From Bacillus sp. HMF5848 (lineage in GTDB: Bacteria; Bacillota; Bacilli; Bacillales; HMF5848), in contig NZ_RWIV01000001.1 in the NCBI RefSeq assembly GCF_003944835.1, positions 172,501 through 236,500 of the forward strand: a DNA stretch of 64,000 nucleotides. The letters run 5' to 3'. Below are positions 46,622 to 55,651 of this stretch, piece after piece. Positions within the stretch are counted from its first letter, which is position 1; the number at the start of each line of letters is the position of its first letter. A program made the position numbers and the translations under genes. The notes beneath the pieces are model-generated. The model was not told the DNA's origin, ran no database searches, and saw only the letters and a list, made by a program, of their open reading frames with translations.

Positions 46622-48064
46622 TTAATGCGCACTTAGCTTACGACTCAGCTTCTTGACCAACTCCGAGCTCGAGGCATTTAGGCCTGCTATCTTTACGATT
46701 ACACCTTTATCCTCAAACTTGTATACTATTTTATCAATAGTAGCAATCGCTGAATCATCCCATAAATGTGCTTCATTTAAATCTAATATAACATAACGCT
46801 GTTGTTCAACATCATAATCAAATGCCTCTAACAGATCACTGACCGATGCGAAAAATAGCTCTCCTTTTATTTTATAAATAGCTCGGTTTTCTTCAAATGA
46901 CTTTTTAACCTCAACTTTTGAAATTTTTGAAACAAAAAATACAGCGCTTAATATAACACCAACAAAAACGCCAATCGCTAAATTATGTGTCATGATAACC
47001 GTTAACACGATAACTAACATCACGATTGTATCGGTGACTGGCATGATTTGTAGAGTACGTAATGAATACCAATCGAACGTACCGACGGAAACCATAATCA
47101 TGACTCCTACTAAGGCGGCCATTGGAATGCGTGACACAAGGTCTCCCAACAGAACAATTAGTAGTATGAGAAAAACACCTGCAATGAAAGCAGATAGCCC
47201 TCCTCTTCCTCCGGATTTAACATTAATAATAGATTGCCCAATCATTGCACAGCCTGCCATTCCACCAAAAAACCCAGTAACAATGTTAGCAATACCTTGT
47301 CCACGTGATTCTTTATTTTTATTACTGTCCGTACCTGTTAAGTCGTCAACAATTGTCGCAGTTAGGAGGGTTTCAACTAAACCTACAACGGCTAATGCAA
47401 TGGCATATGGAAAAATAATTTGTAGCGTTGCTATGTTAAAAGGTACGTCTGGGATAAGGAAAAACGGAAAGGCAGTTGGTAACTCGCCCATATCACCTAC
47501 TGTTTTGGTAGAACTACCTGTTATAATAGTAAAAATTGTTATAATTATAATGGCAACTAGCGGAGAAGGTACTACTCTTGTTAATAATGGGAAAAGGTAA
47601 ATGATGGCTAATGATCCGGCTACCAGGGCATACATATCCCAACCTTCTCCTACAAACTGCTCTAATTGTGACGTGAATATGAGTATAGCTAGAGCGTTAA
47701 CAAAGCCAACCATCACGGAGCGTGGAATAAATTTCATAAATCTTGCAAGTTTTGCAGCACCAAATGTGATTTGAAGAATCCCAGTCAGAATGGTAGCGGC
47801 AAATAAATACTGAAGGCCATAATCTTTAACTAAATCAATCATCAGCAGTGCCATCGCACCAGTAGCAGCTGAAATCATACCTGGTCTACCTCCAACAAAT
47901 GCTATAACGACTGCCATAGTAAAAGAAGCATATAATCCAACCTTAGGGTCTACACCAGCGATTAAGGAAAAGGCAATTGCTTCAGGAATAAGGGCTAAAG
48001 CTACAACAATTCCAGATAAAATATCACCTTTAACATTTCCAAACCAGTCTTCTTTCCAAGTCAT
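46622..48064 (-). CDS. SulP family anion permease with STAS domain
   Basis: A 480-residue transporter for sulfate, bicarbonate or related anions. About 11-12 membrane helices start with [21 protein letters not shown] and contain [17 protein letters not shown]-type sequence ([17 protein letters not shown] here) and [15 protein letters not shown]; the cytoplasmic STAS domain occupies the last roughly 100 residues ([31 protein letters not shown]). ATG 48064 follows GAGGG at 6 nt; an ATG two codons earlier abuts that site. Exact anion not predictable. Confidence 0.92.
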   Translation of the reverse strand: MTWKEDWFGNVKGDILSGIVVALALIPEAIAFSLIAGVDPKVGLYASFTMAVVIAFVGGRPGMISAATGAMALLMIDLVKDYGLQYLFAATILTGILQITFGAAKLARFMKFIPRSVMVGFVNALAILIFTSQLEQFVGEGWDMYALVAGSLAIIYLFPLLTRVVPSPLVAIIIITIFTIITGSSTKTVGDMGELPTAFPFFLIPDVPFNIATLQIIFPYAIALAVVGLVETLLTATIVDDLTGTDSNKNKESRGQGIANIVTGFFGGMAGCAMIGQSIINVKSGGRGGLSAFIAGVFLILLIVLLGDLVSRIPMAALVGVMIMVSVGTFDWYSLRTLQIMPVTDTIVMLVIVLTVIMTHNLAIGVFVGVILSAVFFVSKISKVEVKKSFEENRAIYKIKGELFFASVSDLLEAFDYDVEQQRYVILDLNEAHLWDDSAIATIDKIVYKFEDKGVIVKIAGLNASSSELVKKLSRKLSAH

Positions 48065-48349
48065 GAACATCCCTCTTTTTGTTTAAAGTTTGTTTTATTA
48101 TTCCCAATCGAAAGAAGGATACATAAAAAATGATAATATGAAGAAAGAGTCTGTTTGAAAAATGGAGAGGTCGCAAAAAACCTTTATCTCAAAAAATTGG
48201 TGCTCAGCTTGATTATTTGTGAGTATTTTGGTGACGGGTACTTTAAGTCATTAAGAGGTTTGACAAATGTAACTCGGGGGACACTCGTTCATTCTTATGT
48301 ATTGATGATAAGTGCTCATGATTCGGATTACTGTAGTGATGGTAACGGT
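48065..48349. other. Intergenic stretch, no supported gene
   Basis: About 285 bp between two minus-strand genes. An open frame of 72 codons on the plus strand (48155-48373) lacks a ribosome binding site and runs into the acetyltransferase gene. Nothing recognisable was found. Confidence 0.5.
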
Positions 48350-48838
48350 TCACGTCAATGGGTGGCCTATTGAAAATATGCTAATAAAGTATGTGTCTTC
48401 TCGGAAGTCACCTAAATAAGTGAAGCCTTGATTAATATAAAAATCTTTTAATTTTTTATTCCCGGCCCAGCAATCTAAATATAGCGCTTTGTTTTCCATG
48501 TTAGCTTGAGAGATAGCAAAGGATATAATTAGAGAACCAAGGCCATAACCTTGCCACTTTGGTAAAAGGGCAATTTTAGAAAAATAATAACTATTAGGCT
48601 GAATATCGATCGAATTTAAATGATTAATCATTGTTAAAGAGAATGTGCCGATGCTTGTTGTCTCGTCTATTAAAAGGTATATATAGTTTTGTTCTATACT
48701 TTCAGCAAGTACATCTTTATCGAACGCTTCTGTCCATTGCTGAACACCTTTGTTGTGCAAGTGATGCGCTGCTTCATTTAATATTTGATACACTTCTAAT
48801 AAGTTCTTTACAGTAGCTGCTTTAATTTCCAAGTTCAT
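48350..48838 (-). CDS. GNAT family N-acetyltransferase
   Basis: A 162-residue acetyltransferase. Motif A reads YFSKIALLPKWQGYGLGSLI (about residues 90-109, acetyl-CoA loop Q-G-Y-G-L-G), followed by YLDCWAGNKKLKDFYINQGF, the conserved strand and helix of the GNAT C-terminal half. The start at 48838 (MNLEIKAATV) follows GAGGATG; a longer frame adds five residues without a better site. Substrate unknown. Confidence 0.85.
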   Translation of the reverse strand: MNLEIKAATVKNLLEVYQILNEAAHHLHNKGVQQWTEAFDKDVLAESIEQNYIYLLIDETTSIGTFSLTMINHLNSIDIQPNSYYFSKIALLPKWQGYGLGSLIISFAISQANMENKALYLDCWAGNKKLKDFYINQGFTYLGDFREDTYFISIFSIGHPLT

Positions 48839-48876
48839 CTCATCCTCTACCACATATTACAGAAAGGTTGTTCATA

Positions 48877-49239
48877 ATGCGTCGTATAGCTAGTATTTTT
48901 GTCATGGTTTTGACGGTTTTAATTGTAGCATTCATATTAAGATTTGGCAGTGCTTTGTATCAAGAAGGAAATCCAATTCCTGTATTAGTAGCTATTTGGG
49001 AACTGGAGACATCTAATGAGGAATACGTACAATATGCAGAAACTACTTCTACTCATTCATATGTATCATTTACTTATATGCATTTGAAGAAATTTATGAA
49101 GGACCAAGGTTGGGAGTATGCAGAACAAATCGGATCTGGTTTTGTTTTTAAAAAAGGGGATGTTCAAATTACTGTTTCAACTAGACAGTATTCAAAGTAT
49201 TATGTTCTTTGGTATATCCCGACTGAGGTGTTTTCTTAA
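48877..49239 (+). CDS. Hypothetical membrane-anchored protein
   Basis: A 120-residue protein with one N-terminal hydrophobic segment (ASIFVMVLTVLIVAFILRFG, about residues 5-24), then a small extracytoplasmic domain with several aromatic residues (about 40-120, YMHLKKFMKDQGWEYAEQIG). AGAAAGG lies 9 nt before the ATG at 48877. It is divergent from the acetyltransferase and ends before a palindromic hairpin. No family recognised. Confidence 0.7.
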   Translation: MRRIASIFVMVLTVLIVAFILRFGSALYQEGNPIPVLVAIWELETSNEEYVQYAETTSTHSYVSFTYMHLKKFMKDQGWEYAEQIGSGFVFKKGDVQITVSTRQYSKYYVLWYIPTEVFS

Positions 49240-49261
49240 AAGGAATGAGAATTTGCGGTAT

Positions 49262-49287
49262 AACAAGCGTGCCTAGGCACGCTTGTT
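49262..49287. terminator. Perfect palindromic hairpin between convergent genes
   Basis: AACAAGCGTGCC (49262-49273) pairs perfectly with GGCACGCTTGTT (49276-49287) around TA. There is no long U run on either side, so termination strength is uncertain, but its place between two convergent genes fits. Confidence 0.65.
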
Positions 49288-49299
49288 GAGTGTGCATTG

Positions 49300-50412
49300 T
49301 TAAATGTCTTCATTATGACTGAGTTCCTTCAACTTTTTTCGAAACACAAACCCGATCATCCAAAGAAATAATGGTACAGCGATAGCAACCCCAAGACCAA
49401 AAATAATCCATTCATTCTCTAAAAAGCTAATTGCTCGATAATGGTCAAGAATATACCAATAGGAAAAACCGCCAAGAATAAGACTAACTGGGATAATAAA
49501 GGGGCGATAATCTTTTGCCGAAAATACTTTTTGTGCTGCAACGGAAGCGCAAAATAAACTAATCATTATTTGCGTTAAGATCGATAGTGCGAAAAATGCA
49601 ACCATTATCATTTCATAGCGATGAATATACAATCCGATTTGTGCACTACGAGCCATTTGCATGCAGGACACAATGTATTGACCTGTTACATTCGCTGACA
49701 ATACACCAACTTCTAATATGGGCCACATCAGTATAAACCCACCACCAAATAATACGCCTAGTGTAGCAGAACGGTACCATGTCTTGCTATCTTTTACTAT
49801 CGGTAGTATAAGACCAGCCATCATGGCTGTAATGGCCCAATCTGCTAAATAATGCCGACTTGCCCATATTGTATTTAGTAAACCCGATTCAAGCACAGGT
49901 AACAATTCGCGTATATCAAAACGGCCAAACGATCCTAACAAAAGTAATATATTTAAACTTAATACGGAGAATACACCGATTAAGGCCATTCTTGATACAA
50001 CTTCAATTCCAAAATGTATCGCGTATACGCCAACAGCTAACCCTAAGGTGACGAAAATCCATGTAGGAGCCTCCGGTAAAAAATAGTCTTTTAAATGATA
50101 GACAAAAGTCATCATGACAACAGCAAAGCTTCCTAGGAAAAAAAGAAAAAATAAAACACCTAGTAGTTTAGAGAAAAATGTGCCAAGAACGAACTCACCT
50201 TGATGAATCAAATCTCCTTTAGGTAACCGTTTGATAGCAGCAACAACAAGGAGCATTAGTAGTAAACCAAGTACATTACCTATGATGGAGGAAAGCCAAA
50301 TGTCTCTGCCTACCTCTCTAGCCATGCTTCCTTGTGTTAAGCCAATTCCCTTTGCATACACCATATTGATAATGATTGCCATAAACATGCCGTTTGTAAT
50401 TTGTGTTTTCAA
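49300..50412 (-). CDS. GerB-type spore germination permease
   Basis: B subunit of a germinant receptor, 370 residues, about ten membrane helices, a member of the APC-like spore germination family. It begins LKTQITNGMFMAIIINMVYAKG. NYILLLLGSF-like and SQIGLYIHRYEMIMVAFFALSIL-like helices are present (as ARSAQIGLYIHRYEMI). The start is TTG at 50412, 6 nt after the C-subunit stop, with GGGAAGG inside the end of that gene. Order A-C-B is the gerK-type arrangement. Expected in the inner spore membrane. Confidence 0.9.
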   Translation of the reverse strand: MKTQITNGMFMAIIINMVYAKGIGLTQGSMAREVGRDIWLSSIIGNVLGLLLMLLVVAAIKRLPKGDLIHQGEFVLGTFFSKLLGVLFFLFFLGSFAVVMMTFVYHLKDYFLPEAPTWIFVTLGLAVGVYAIHFGIEVVSRMALIGVFSVLSLNILLLLGSFGRFDIRELLPVLESGLLNTIWASRHYLADWAITAMMAGLILPIVKDSKTWYRSATLGVLFGGGFILMWPILEVGVLSANVTGQYIVSCMQMARSAQIGLYIHRYEMIMVAFFALSILTQIMISLFCASVAAQKVFSAKDYRPFIIPVSLILGGFSYWYILDHYRAISFLENEWIIFGLGVAIAVPLFLWMIGFVFRKKLKELSHNEDI

Positions 50413-50418
50413 TTAACT

Positions 50419-51612
50419 TCAATCCTTCCCAGAACGTGTCGGGTCGTATAACAGTACAGAGCTCGTAATGTCCGTTTCTATCTCAACGTTAACAACCGCT
50501 TGTGTGAAGAGGTTGTCCCAATTATTACGAATTCCCTTCCATTCACTAGGAAACCTATTGTTAAAGACTTGTCCAAGTTCAAGAAAATCAAGTTTAAATT
50601 CCTTTTGAGCTTTATTTAAAACTGTTTGAATATCAGAAGAAAGCACTTTTTTAATCTCCTTCTGAAGTTGTTTAACCTCTTCCCTATTTTCAATTGAAAA
50701 AGGACAGCCAGCTTCAACGATGTTTGCATTAACTAGGAGCCTAACATCATACTTAGGTTTGCCATTTTCATATTTTGGTGTAACAGCAAAATTTTGTGAA
50801 ATTATCTCCGCAGACATTTGTTTATTAGAATCTTTAGGACAAGGAACGACAATAACACCAGACTTTACGGTTTCTATAAAAGGGAGTAACCCACGAGTTT
50901 CTTCCTGTGTTAAGGTGCCTACTAATTTATCCTCATTGAACACACCTGCGCCAGCTAATTCTATTTGTTCATAAGCTCCAGCTTGCCCCGCTTTTTTATT
51001 AGAGACACCACGACCTATTAGTTTAACACGTGCGATAACAGGGTGATTAGTATTACTTAAATAAGCAGATTGCACATCTAAAAGCTCTGAGCGTGGGGCA
51101 GCACGGGACACCTCTGTATATCTGAATAACTTGTCAATTGCCTCACCTGGTATAACCTCTAGCCCAGTTAATGTTGAAACAACTGTACTCGCTCTATCGG
51201 GAGTAACCATAATCCATGTACGCATTCGTAACTCAGGATTTCTTGTGAAAAAATCAATAATATCATGGATACCTTCTCTAGCAAGATCCTCATTCACGAC
51301 TATAGCAAAATTGTGTGCCCAAAAAACGCGGCGAGTGGATATGGTGGTTAAATTACGAATGGCTTCAAACAATGTTTGTCCATCTGCAGATGCAGACCAG
51401 ATGGGATCACCTGTATTACCAGTCGGTGCACCAGTTTGACCACGTGCATCAGCAGGACGGGCAACCTGCACAGTTACTTGTACACCATTCTCTACTTTTT
51501 CACTTTTGTCTATCCCGACAGCCAATACTAGTGCTAAATCGTTAATCTCTTTTTTTCCAGCACATCCTGTAAGAAATGTAACTAGTAAAAGTACGAAAAA
51601 TATCTTTTTCAG
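50419..51612 (-). CDS. GerC-type germination receptor lipoprotein (probable CTG start)
   Basis: C subunit of the receptor, 397 residues. The frame continues upstream of the first conventional start (TTG at 51525) through a lipoprotein signal KKIFFVLLLVTFLTGCAGKK with lipobox L-T-G-C, back to CTG at 51612-51610. CTG is the only candidate start between the in-frame TAA and the signal core, and AAGGAAGG is 7 nt upstream. Its last two bases overlap the gerA stop (CTGA). The mature protein has the Ger(x)C domains, with LALVLAVGIDKSEK and HNFAIVVNEDLAREGI near the N-terminus. GerC is diacylglycerol-anchored on the outer side of the inner spore membrane. Confidence 0.88.
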   Translation of the reverse strand: MKKIFFVLLLVTFLTGCAGKKEINDLALVLAVGIDKSEKVENGVQVTVQVARPADARGQTGAPTGNTGDPIWSASADGQTLFEAIRNLTTISTRRVFWAHNFAIVVNEDLAREGIHDIIDFFTRNPELRMRTWIMVTPDRASTVVSTLTGLEVIPGEAIDKLFRYTEVSRAAPRSELLDVQSAYLSNTNHPVIARVKLIGRGVSNKKAGQAGAYEQIELAGAGVFNEDKLVGTLTQEETRGLLPFIETVKSGVIVVPCPKDSNKQMSAEIISQNFAVTPKYENGKPKYDVRLLVNANIVEAGCPFSIENREEVKQLQKEIKKVLSSDIQTVLNKAQKEFKLDFLELGQVFNNRFPSEWKGIRNNWDNLFTQAVVNVEIETDITSSVLLYDPTRSGKD

Positions 51613-53996
51613 CGTTTATCCTTCCTTCCTAATTTGATCGGCTTTTTGAATGGCCGCCCTTTTTGTGATCTCTTTGATGAGGCACTAGCTTCCTCTTTTT
51701 CTGTCAGGTTATTATCCTGCTTCTTTTTTAGGTCATTCGCTAGCTCAACATCGTCGTTAGAGGAAGTTAGCTTCTTTCCTTGAGTATGGTCATGCTTGAT
51801 GTTATTCGCTAGGTCGGCATCGTTGTTAAAAGAAGTGTTAGTATTTGTTTGTCTTTGTCCCACAGCATTACTATGGGAAGTCGCACTGTTGTTATCTTGC
51901 CGCTGCGGCTGTTTCATGTTGTTTAATAACTCATCGTCAGAATGAAAAGATGTGCTTTTCCTTTTTGTATCTTGCGTTTGAGTTTCTTTTTTTTGTGACG
52001 AGCTGTTGGCATTATCATGTTGCCCTTGTTTAATTGCATTGACTAGGTCGGCATCGTTATTAGGTGAATTGCTAGTGATTGTATGTTTTTGTTTCTTTTT
52101 AAGTGTATTTTCATTCGCTTTTTGACTGTCCTTTTGTGTAGCATTATCAGCTGACTCAGTATTTTTATTATCTTTTGTTTGTTTAATAACATCTACTAGG
52201 TCATTGTTCTGTTTGGAAGCCGCACTGTTCATTTCTGGATTGTCCTCCTTCTTTATGGACTTAGGTGTTTCATTATCTGTTCTTGAATCTTCATCATTTT
52301 GATGTTTGTTTTTCTGTTTAGCAAGATTTTCTGTTTTCTTTATATATGAGGATGAACCGTCTGTATAATTGCTTTGCTCGTCGTTGTCTTGCTGCTCTTT
52401 TTTACTTGCTTCGGCTTGTTTAGTTGCTTTTGTTGTGACACTCTCATTAACAGCTGATTTAGGTGGCGAAGGCTTCTGGTTGTCACCCTCGCGGTTTTCT
52501 TCACCTTCAGCTAGCTGAGGCTGCTTATTCATTTTCCACCAAGGGAGACGAATAACGGCATCCTTTTGGTCACTTGGCTGAAACGGCGTAGCGGGAGCTA
52601 AGTAAGGCTCGCCAAACGAACGTAATGAGATGGCGTGTATTGCAATAATCGAAAATGCAGCCGCAAAGCCTAAAAGGCCTAACGTTCCTGATGCTAGTAG
52701 AAGTGGAAACCGAATAAGTCTAATTGAAAAAGCAGCTGCATAGTTTGGAATGGCAAACGATGCAATACCTGTTAAGGCCACGATAATTACCATGAAGGGG
52801 GATACGAGTCCTGCTTGCACAGCTGCTTGTCCAATAATTAATGAGCCAACGATACTTACAGCCTGTCCCACTGGCTTTGGCATTCGCAAACCAGCTTCTC
52901 GCATGAGCTCAAAAGCAGTCTCCATAATTAATGCTTCTAAAAGTACAGGGTAAGGCACAACCTCTCGCCCTGAGGCTATAGTAAGCGCTAAAGGAGTTGG
53001 AATCATTTCCTGATGAAAGCTTGCTAGTAGCACGTAAAGTGATGGCAAAGTGAGACTGATAACAAAGGCAATATAACGTATTAACCGAAAGAATGATCCA
53101 GTATAGTAGCGCGAATAATAGTCATCACTCGCTTGTAAGTACTGCCAGAAATACGAAGGAACAACAAGAACAAACGGCGTGTTGTCTATAAAAATAGCGA
53201 CTCGCCCTTCTAAAATTGCACCCGCCACTTTATCAGGTCGCTCCGTGCTTTGCACGGTTGGGAAGGGTGAAAGTGGGGCATCCTCAATAAACTCCTCGAT
53301 ATAGCCACTTTCGAGCACACTATCAATTTCGATTTTCTTTAATCTTTTCTTTACCTCGTCTACAAGACCTGGTTTAACCGTTTCTTTCAAGTAAGCAATA
53401 TTAATATCAGTTTTTGTTTTTTTTCCTATTTGCATAGCATCTATACGAAAAAGTGGATCGCGAATACGACGGCGAACAAGTGCTGTATTTGTTCTAATAT
53501 TTTCGGTGAAACCATCGCGTGGGCCGCGGACAACTTGTTCTGTCATAGGCTCTTCTACACTACGTGCATCAAAACCTTTTGAAGAAATGATTAGACCTTC
53601 ACTTGATCCATCAACAAGAAGGACTGTATCTCCCACTAGAATTGCATCTATCGCTTCAGACACTTTTTTTATTTCCTTTAAAGATGCGTTCATAATTAAA
53701 TTTTCTTTTAATTGTTTGATAAATTGTTCACGCTCTAAAACAGTAATTTTATCGAGAATTTTTGTTGCTTCGTATTGTAAAGCTTCGAGTAACTTTTCTA
53801 TAGCTGATGTGTTAGTAAGCCCATCTGTATAAAAGCAAGCAGCTTTTAAACTTTGATAATCATGAAAAATAAAGTCTCTTTTGACTAAATCAACGCTATC
53901 TTCTAAAACATCTTTAATGTAAGAAATATTAGTTTTTAAATTTTTATCTAGTGGTAGCTGTAATGTTTTTTCAACAACTGATTGCGTTTGTGACAT
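51609..53996 (-). CDS. GerA-type germination receptor subunit with long repetitive C-terminal tail
   Basis: A subunit of a germinant receptor, 795 residues, against about 480-540 for usual GerA proteins. Residues about 1-505 are normal: a soluble N-terminal domain (VLLVDGSSEGLII, VVRGPRDGFTENIRTN) and about five membrane helices (FIRYIAFVISLTLPSLYVLL, EVVPYPVLLEALIMETAFEL and so on, ending YLAPATPFQPSDQ). The remaining roughly 290 residues are hydrophilic, rich in Lys, Gln, Asn, Asp and Ser. They contain five degenerate copies of a roughly 12-residue amphipathic motif such as NNDADLVNAIKQ, and a basic end (KGRPFKKPIKLGRKDKR). The ATG at 53996 follows AAGGAG. Confidence 0.92.
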   Translation of the reverse strand: MSQTQSVVEKTLQLPLDKNLKTNISYIKDVLEDSVDLVKRDFIFHDYQSLKAACFYTDGLTNTSAIEKLLEALQYEATKILDKITVLEREQFIKQLKENLIMNASLKEIKKVSEAIDAILVGDTVLLVDGSSEGLIISSKGFDARSVEEPMTEQVVRGPRDGFTENIRTNTALVRRRIRDPLFRIDAMQIGKKTKTDINIAYLKETVKPGLVDEVKKRLKKIEIDSVLESGYIEEFIEDAPLSPFPTVQSTERPDKVAGAILEGRVAIFIDNTPFVLVVPSYFWQYLQASDDYYSRYYTGSFFRLIRYIAFVISLTLPSLYVLLASFHQEMIPTPLALTIASGREVVPYPVLLEALIMETAFELMREAGLRMPKPVGQAVSIVGSLIIGQAAVQAGLVSPFMVIIVALTGIASFAIPNYAAAFSIRLIRFPLLLASGTLGLLGFAAAFSIIAIHAISLRSFGEPYLAPATPFQPSDQKDAVIRLPWWKMNKQPQLAEGEENREGDNQKPSPPKSAVNESVTTKATKQAEASKKEQQDNDEQSNYTDGSSSYIKKTENLAKQKNKHQNDEDSRTDNETPKSIKKEDNPEMNSAASKQNNDLVDVIKQTKDNKNTESADNATQKDSQKANENTLKKKQKHTITSNSPNNDADLVNAIKQGQHDNANSSSQKKETQTQDTKRKSTSFHSDDELLNNMKQPQRQDNNSATSHSNAVGQRQTNTNTSFNNDADLANNIKHDHTQGKKLTSSNDDVELANDLKKKQDNNLTEKEEASASSKRSQKGRPFKKPIKLGRKDKR

Positions 53997-54077
53997 AGCA
54001 TACTCCTTAAAACTAGGTTGTATTTTATGGTTAGTTTTCCCTTTGAAGTTAAATAATACATAGTAGAGGTGAAAAAA

Positions 54078-54248
54078 ATGGATTTTTATCATATGTGGCT
54101 ATATGAGAGTGTTTTAAATACGAAGTGGTTTATGTGGTTTGTGGCTATTGCTATATTTGCATTTAATATTTTGGCCCCTATATTAGTCTGGTTCATTATG
54201 AATAGCAAGGCAATTCCTTTTATCAATAAAAAGAAACAACAAAGTTAA
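54078..54248 (+). CDS. Small single-pass membrane protein
   Basis: A 56-residue protein with a Trp/Tyr-rich start (MDFYHMWLYESVLNTKWFMW), a hydrophobic helix (FVAIAIFAFNILAPILVWFI, about residues 21-40) and a basic tail ending KKKQQS. AGAGGTG lies 7 nt before the ATG, and codon use is like the neighbours. Divergent from the germination operon, with a gap of only 81 bp, so it could share spore-related control. No family recognised. Confidence 0.65.
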   Translation: MDFYHMWLYESVLNTKWFMWFVAIAIFAFNILAPILVWFIMNSKAIPFINKKKQQS

Positions 54249-54324
54249 TGAGGTATCCGCTGTCTCTTTCTCTCTTTTCTTTCATATATTAGAAGTATTA
54301 GCAAGGGAAAGGAGAGAATTCATA

Positions 54325-55377
54325 ATGCTATACAATATTACACGTGATTACATTGATGTAGGGAACGCAAGATCAGGTCAAAAGCTAAATGATGTTAAAT
54401 TTATCGTAAGCCATGACACAGGTAATCCTGGTTCAACGGCGTACGCAAATCGAAATTATTTTCAGAATGTGCAACCTTCTGCCTCGGCACATACGTTTAT
54501 TGATGATAATTATATTTTAGAAATAATACCATTAACGGAGAAGGCCTGGCATGTTCGGTATAACGTAGAAACAGATGATGAAATGTTTAGAGCAGATGCG
54601 AACGATGCAGCAATCGGGGTGGAACTTGCATGGGGTGGAAATATAGATTTTGAAAAAGCATATGATAGATATGTGTGGTATCATGCCTATTTAGTAGATA
54701 AATTTGGGTTGAATCCAAAAGAGGATATCGTAGCACATAGTACGCTAGATCCATCTAGACGAACAGATCCGGAAAATGCTTTACACCGCTATGGGATTTC
54801 ATGGGAACAGTTTTTATCTGATGTCAACAATGTGTATCAAAATGAATTTCTTAATAATGATAATGACTCACAACCCCCAGCACCTGTTAAAGGGGTTTCC
54901 GTTGATTTGCCGATAAGAACGGGAGATGAAGGTCCATTCGTAAAGGAAATTCAACAAAATTTAATGAGAGCTGGATTTGCTTTACCTGTTTATGGAGCAG
55001 ATGGTATATTCGGTTCAGAGACAGAGCGAGCTGTTATGCGATTTCAAAAAAAATACGGTTTGCAAGTAGATGGTCTTGTTGGTATGCGTACATTAGATAA
55101 GCTTAAGGAGATATTAAGTGCTAGCAAACCATATCAAGAATATCCATTACCAGAAGGTATATTAAGAAGAGGCGATGAAGGTGAAAAGGTTAAACAGCTT
55201 CAACGAGCATTGCAGCGTGTTAACTTTAATCCTCAAGGAATAGATGGAATTTATGGTCCACTTACAGAGGATGCTGTAAGGCGCTTTCAATCAATGTATG
55301 CAGCATTGCAAAATGATGGAATATATGGTCCAAACACGCGTCGATTTTTAAAGATGGAATTAGCAGAAATCAGTTAA
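54325..55377 (+). CDS. N-acetylmuramoyl-L-alanine amidase with two peptidoglycan-binding domains
   Basis: A 350-residue wall hydrolase. An Amidase_2 (T7-lysozyme-like) domain (about 5-160) holds the zinc ligands His30 (IVSHDTGN), His in SASAHTF and the distal HSTLDPSRRTDPE region; two PG_binding_1 repeats follow (about 190-255, GDEGPFVKEIQQNLMRAGF; about 275-345, GDEGEKVKQLQRALQ). There is no signal peptide, as in XlyA/XlyB or CwlH-like enzymes acting in mother-cell lysis or carried by prophages. No other phage gene is nearby. AAAGGAGAG precedes the ATG. Confidence 0.92.
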   Translation: MLYNITRDYIDVGNARSGQKLNDVKFIVSHDTGNPGSTAYANRNYFQNVQPSASAHTFIDDNYILEIIPLTEKAWHVRYNVETDDEMFRADANDAAIGVELAWGGNIDFEKAYDRYVWYHAYLVDKFGLNPKEDIVAHSTLDPSRRTDPENALHRYGISWEQFLSDVNNVYQNEFLNNDNDSQPPAPVKGVSVDLPIRTGDEGPFVKEIQQNLMRAGFALPVYGADGIFGSETERAVMRFQKKYGLQVDGLVGMRTLDKLKEILSASKPYQEYPLPEGILRRGDEGEKVKQLQRALQRVNFNPQGIDGIYGPLTEDAVRRFQSMYAALQNDGIYGPNTRRFLKMELAEIS

Positions 55378-55596
55378 TCAAAAACAGATGTGTTTTTGCT
55401 AAGGGCCGTGTCTTTAAAGTGTTAAGGCAATTTTTCCTTGGCTTACTGTCTAGGAATTTAGGTAGATTATGATTGCTTAAAGATTGCTACACTTCGGCAC
55501 CTGAGGCGGGCCTAAATGCGACAACGCAACGATAACATGCTTGTTGTTAATCAGTCCCTCTCTCTACGTTTTTGACATGTTATTAAGTTTTTTAGA

Positions 55597-55625
55597 GGCG
55601 CTGTTCACAGCCTGTGACCAGCGCC
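55597..55625. terminator. Stable hairpin between convergent genes
   Basis: GGCGCTGTTCACAG (55597-55610) pairs almost completely with CTGTGACCAGCGCC (55612-55625). There is no clear U run. The surrounding gap (55378-55651) shows no gene. Confidence 0.5.
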
Positions 55626-55651
55626 TTATATGGTTGTGCTTAGCTTTCTTA

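Noticed and set aside
46992-47600. 202-codon antisense frame in the SulP gene
   Set aside because: Shadow of a clearly coding gene, rich in Pro, Thr and Ile as expected from antisense of membrane codons.
48155-48373. 72-codon plus-strand frame between sulP and the acetyltransferase gene
   Set aside because: No ribosome binding site, no recognisable domain, and it overlaps the 3' end of a real gene.
54325-55377. Prophage fragment because of the phage-like amidase
   Set aside because: No holin, tail or integrase genes nearby, and peptidoglycan-binding repeats are equally common in sporulation enzymes.
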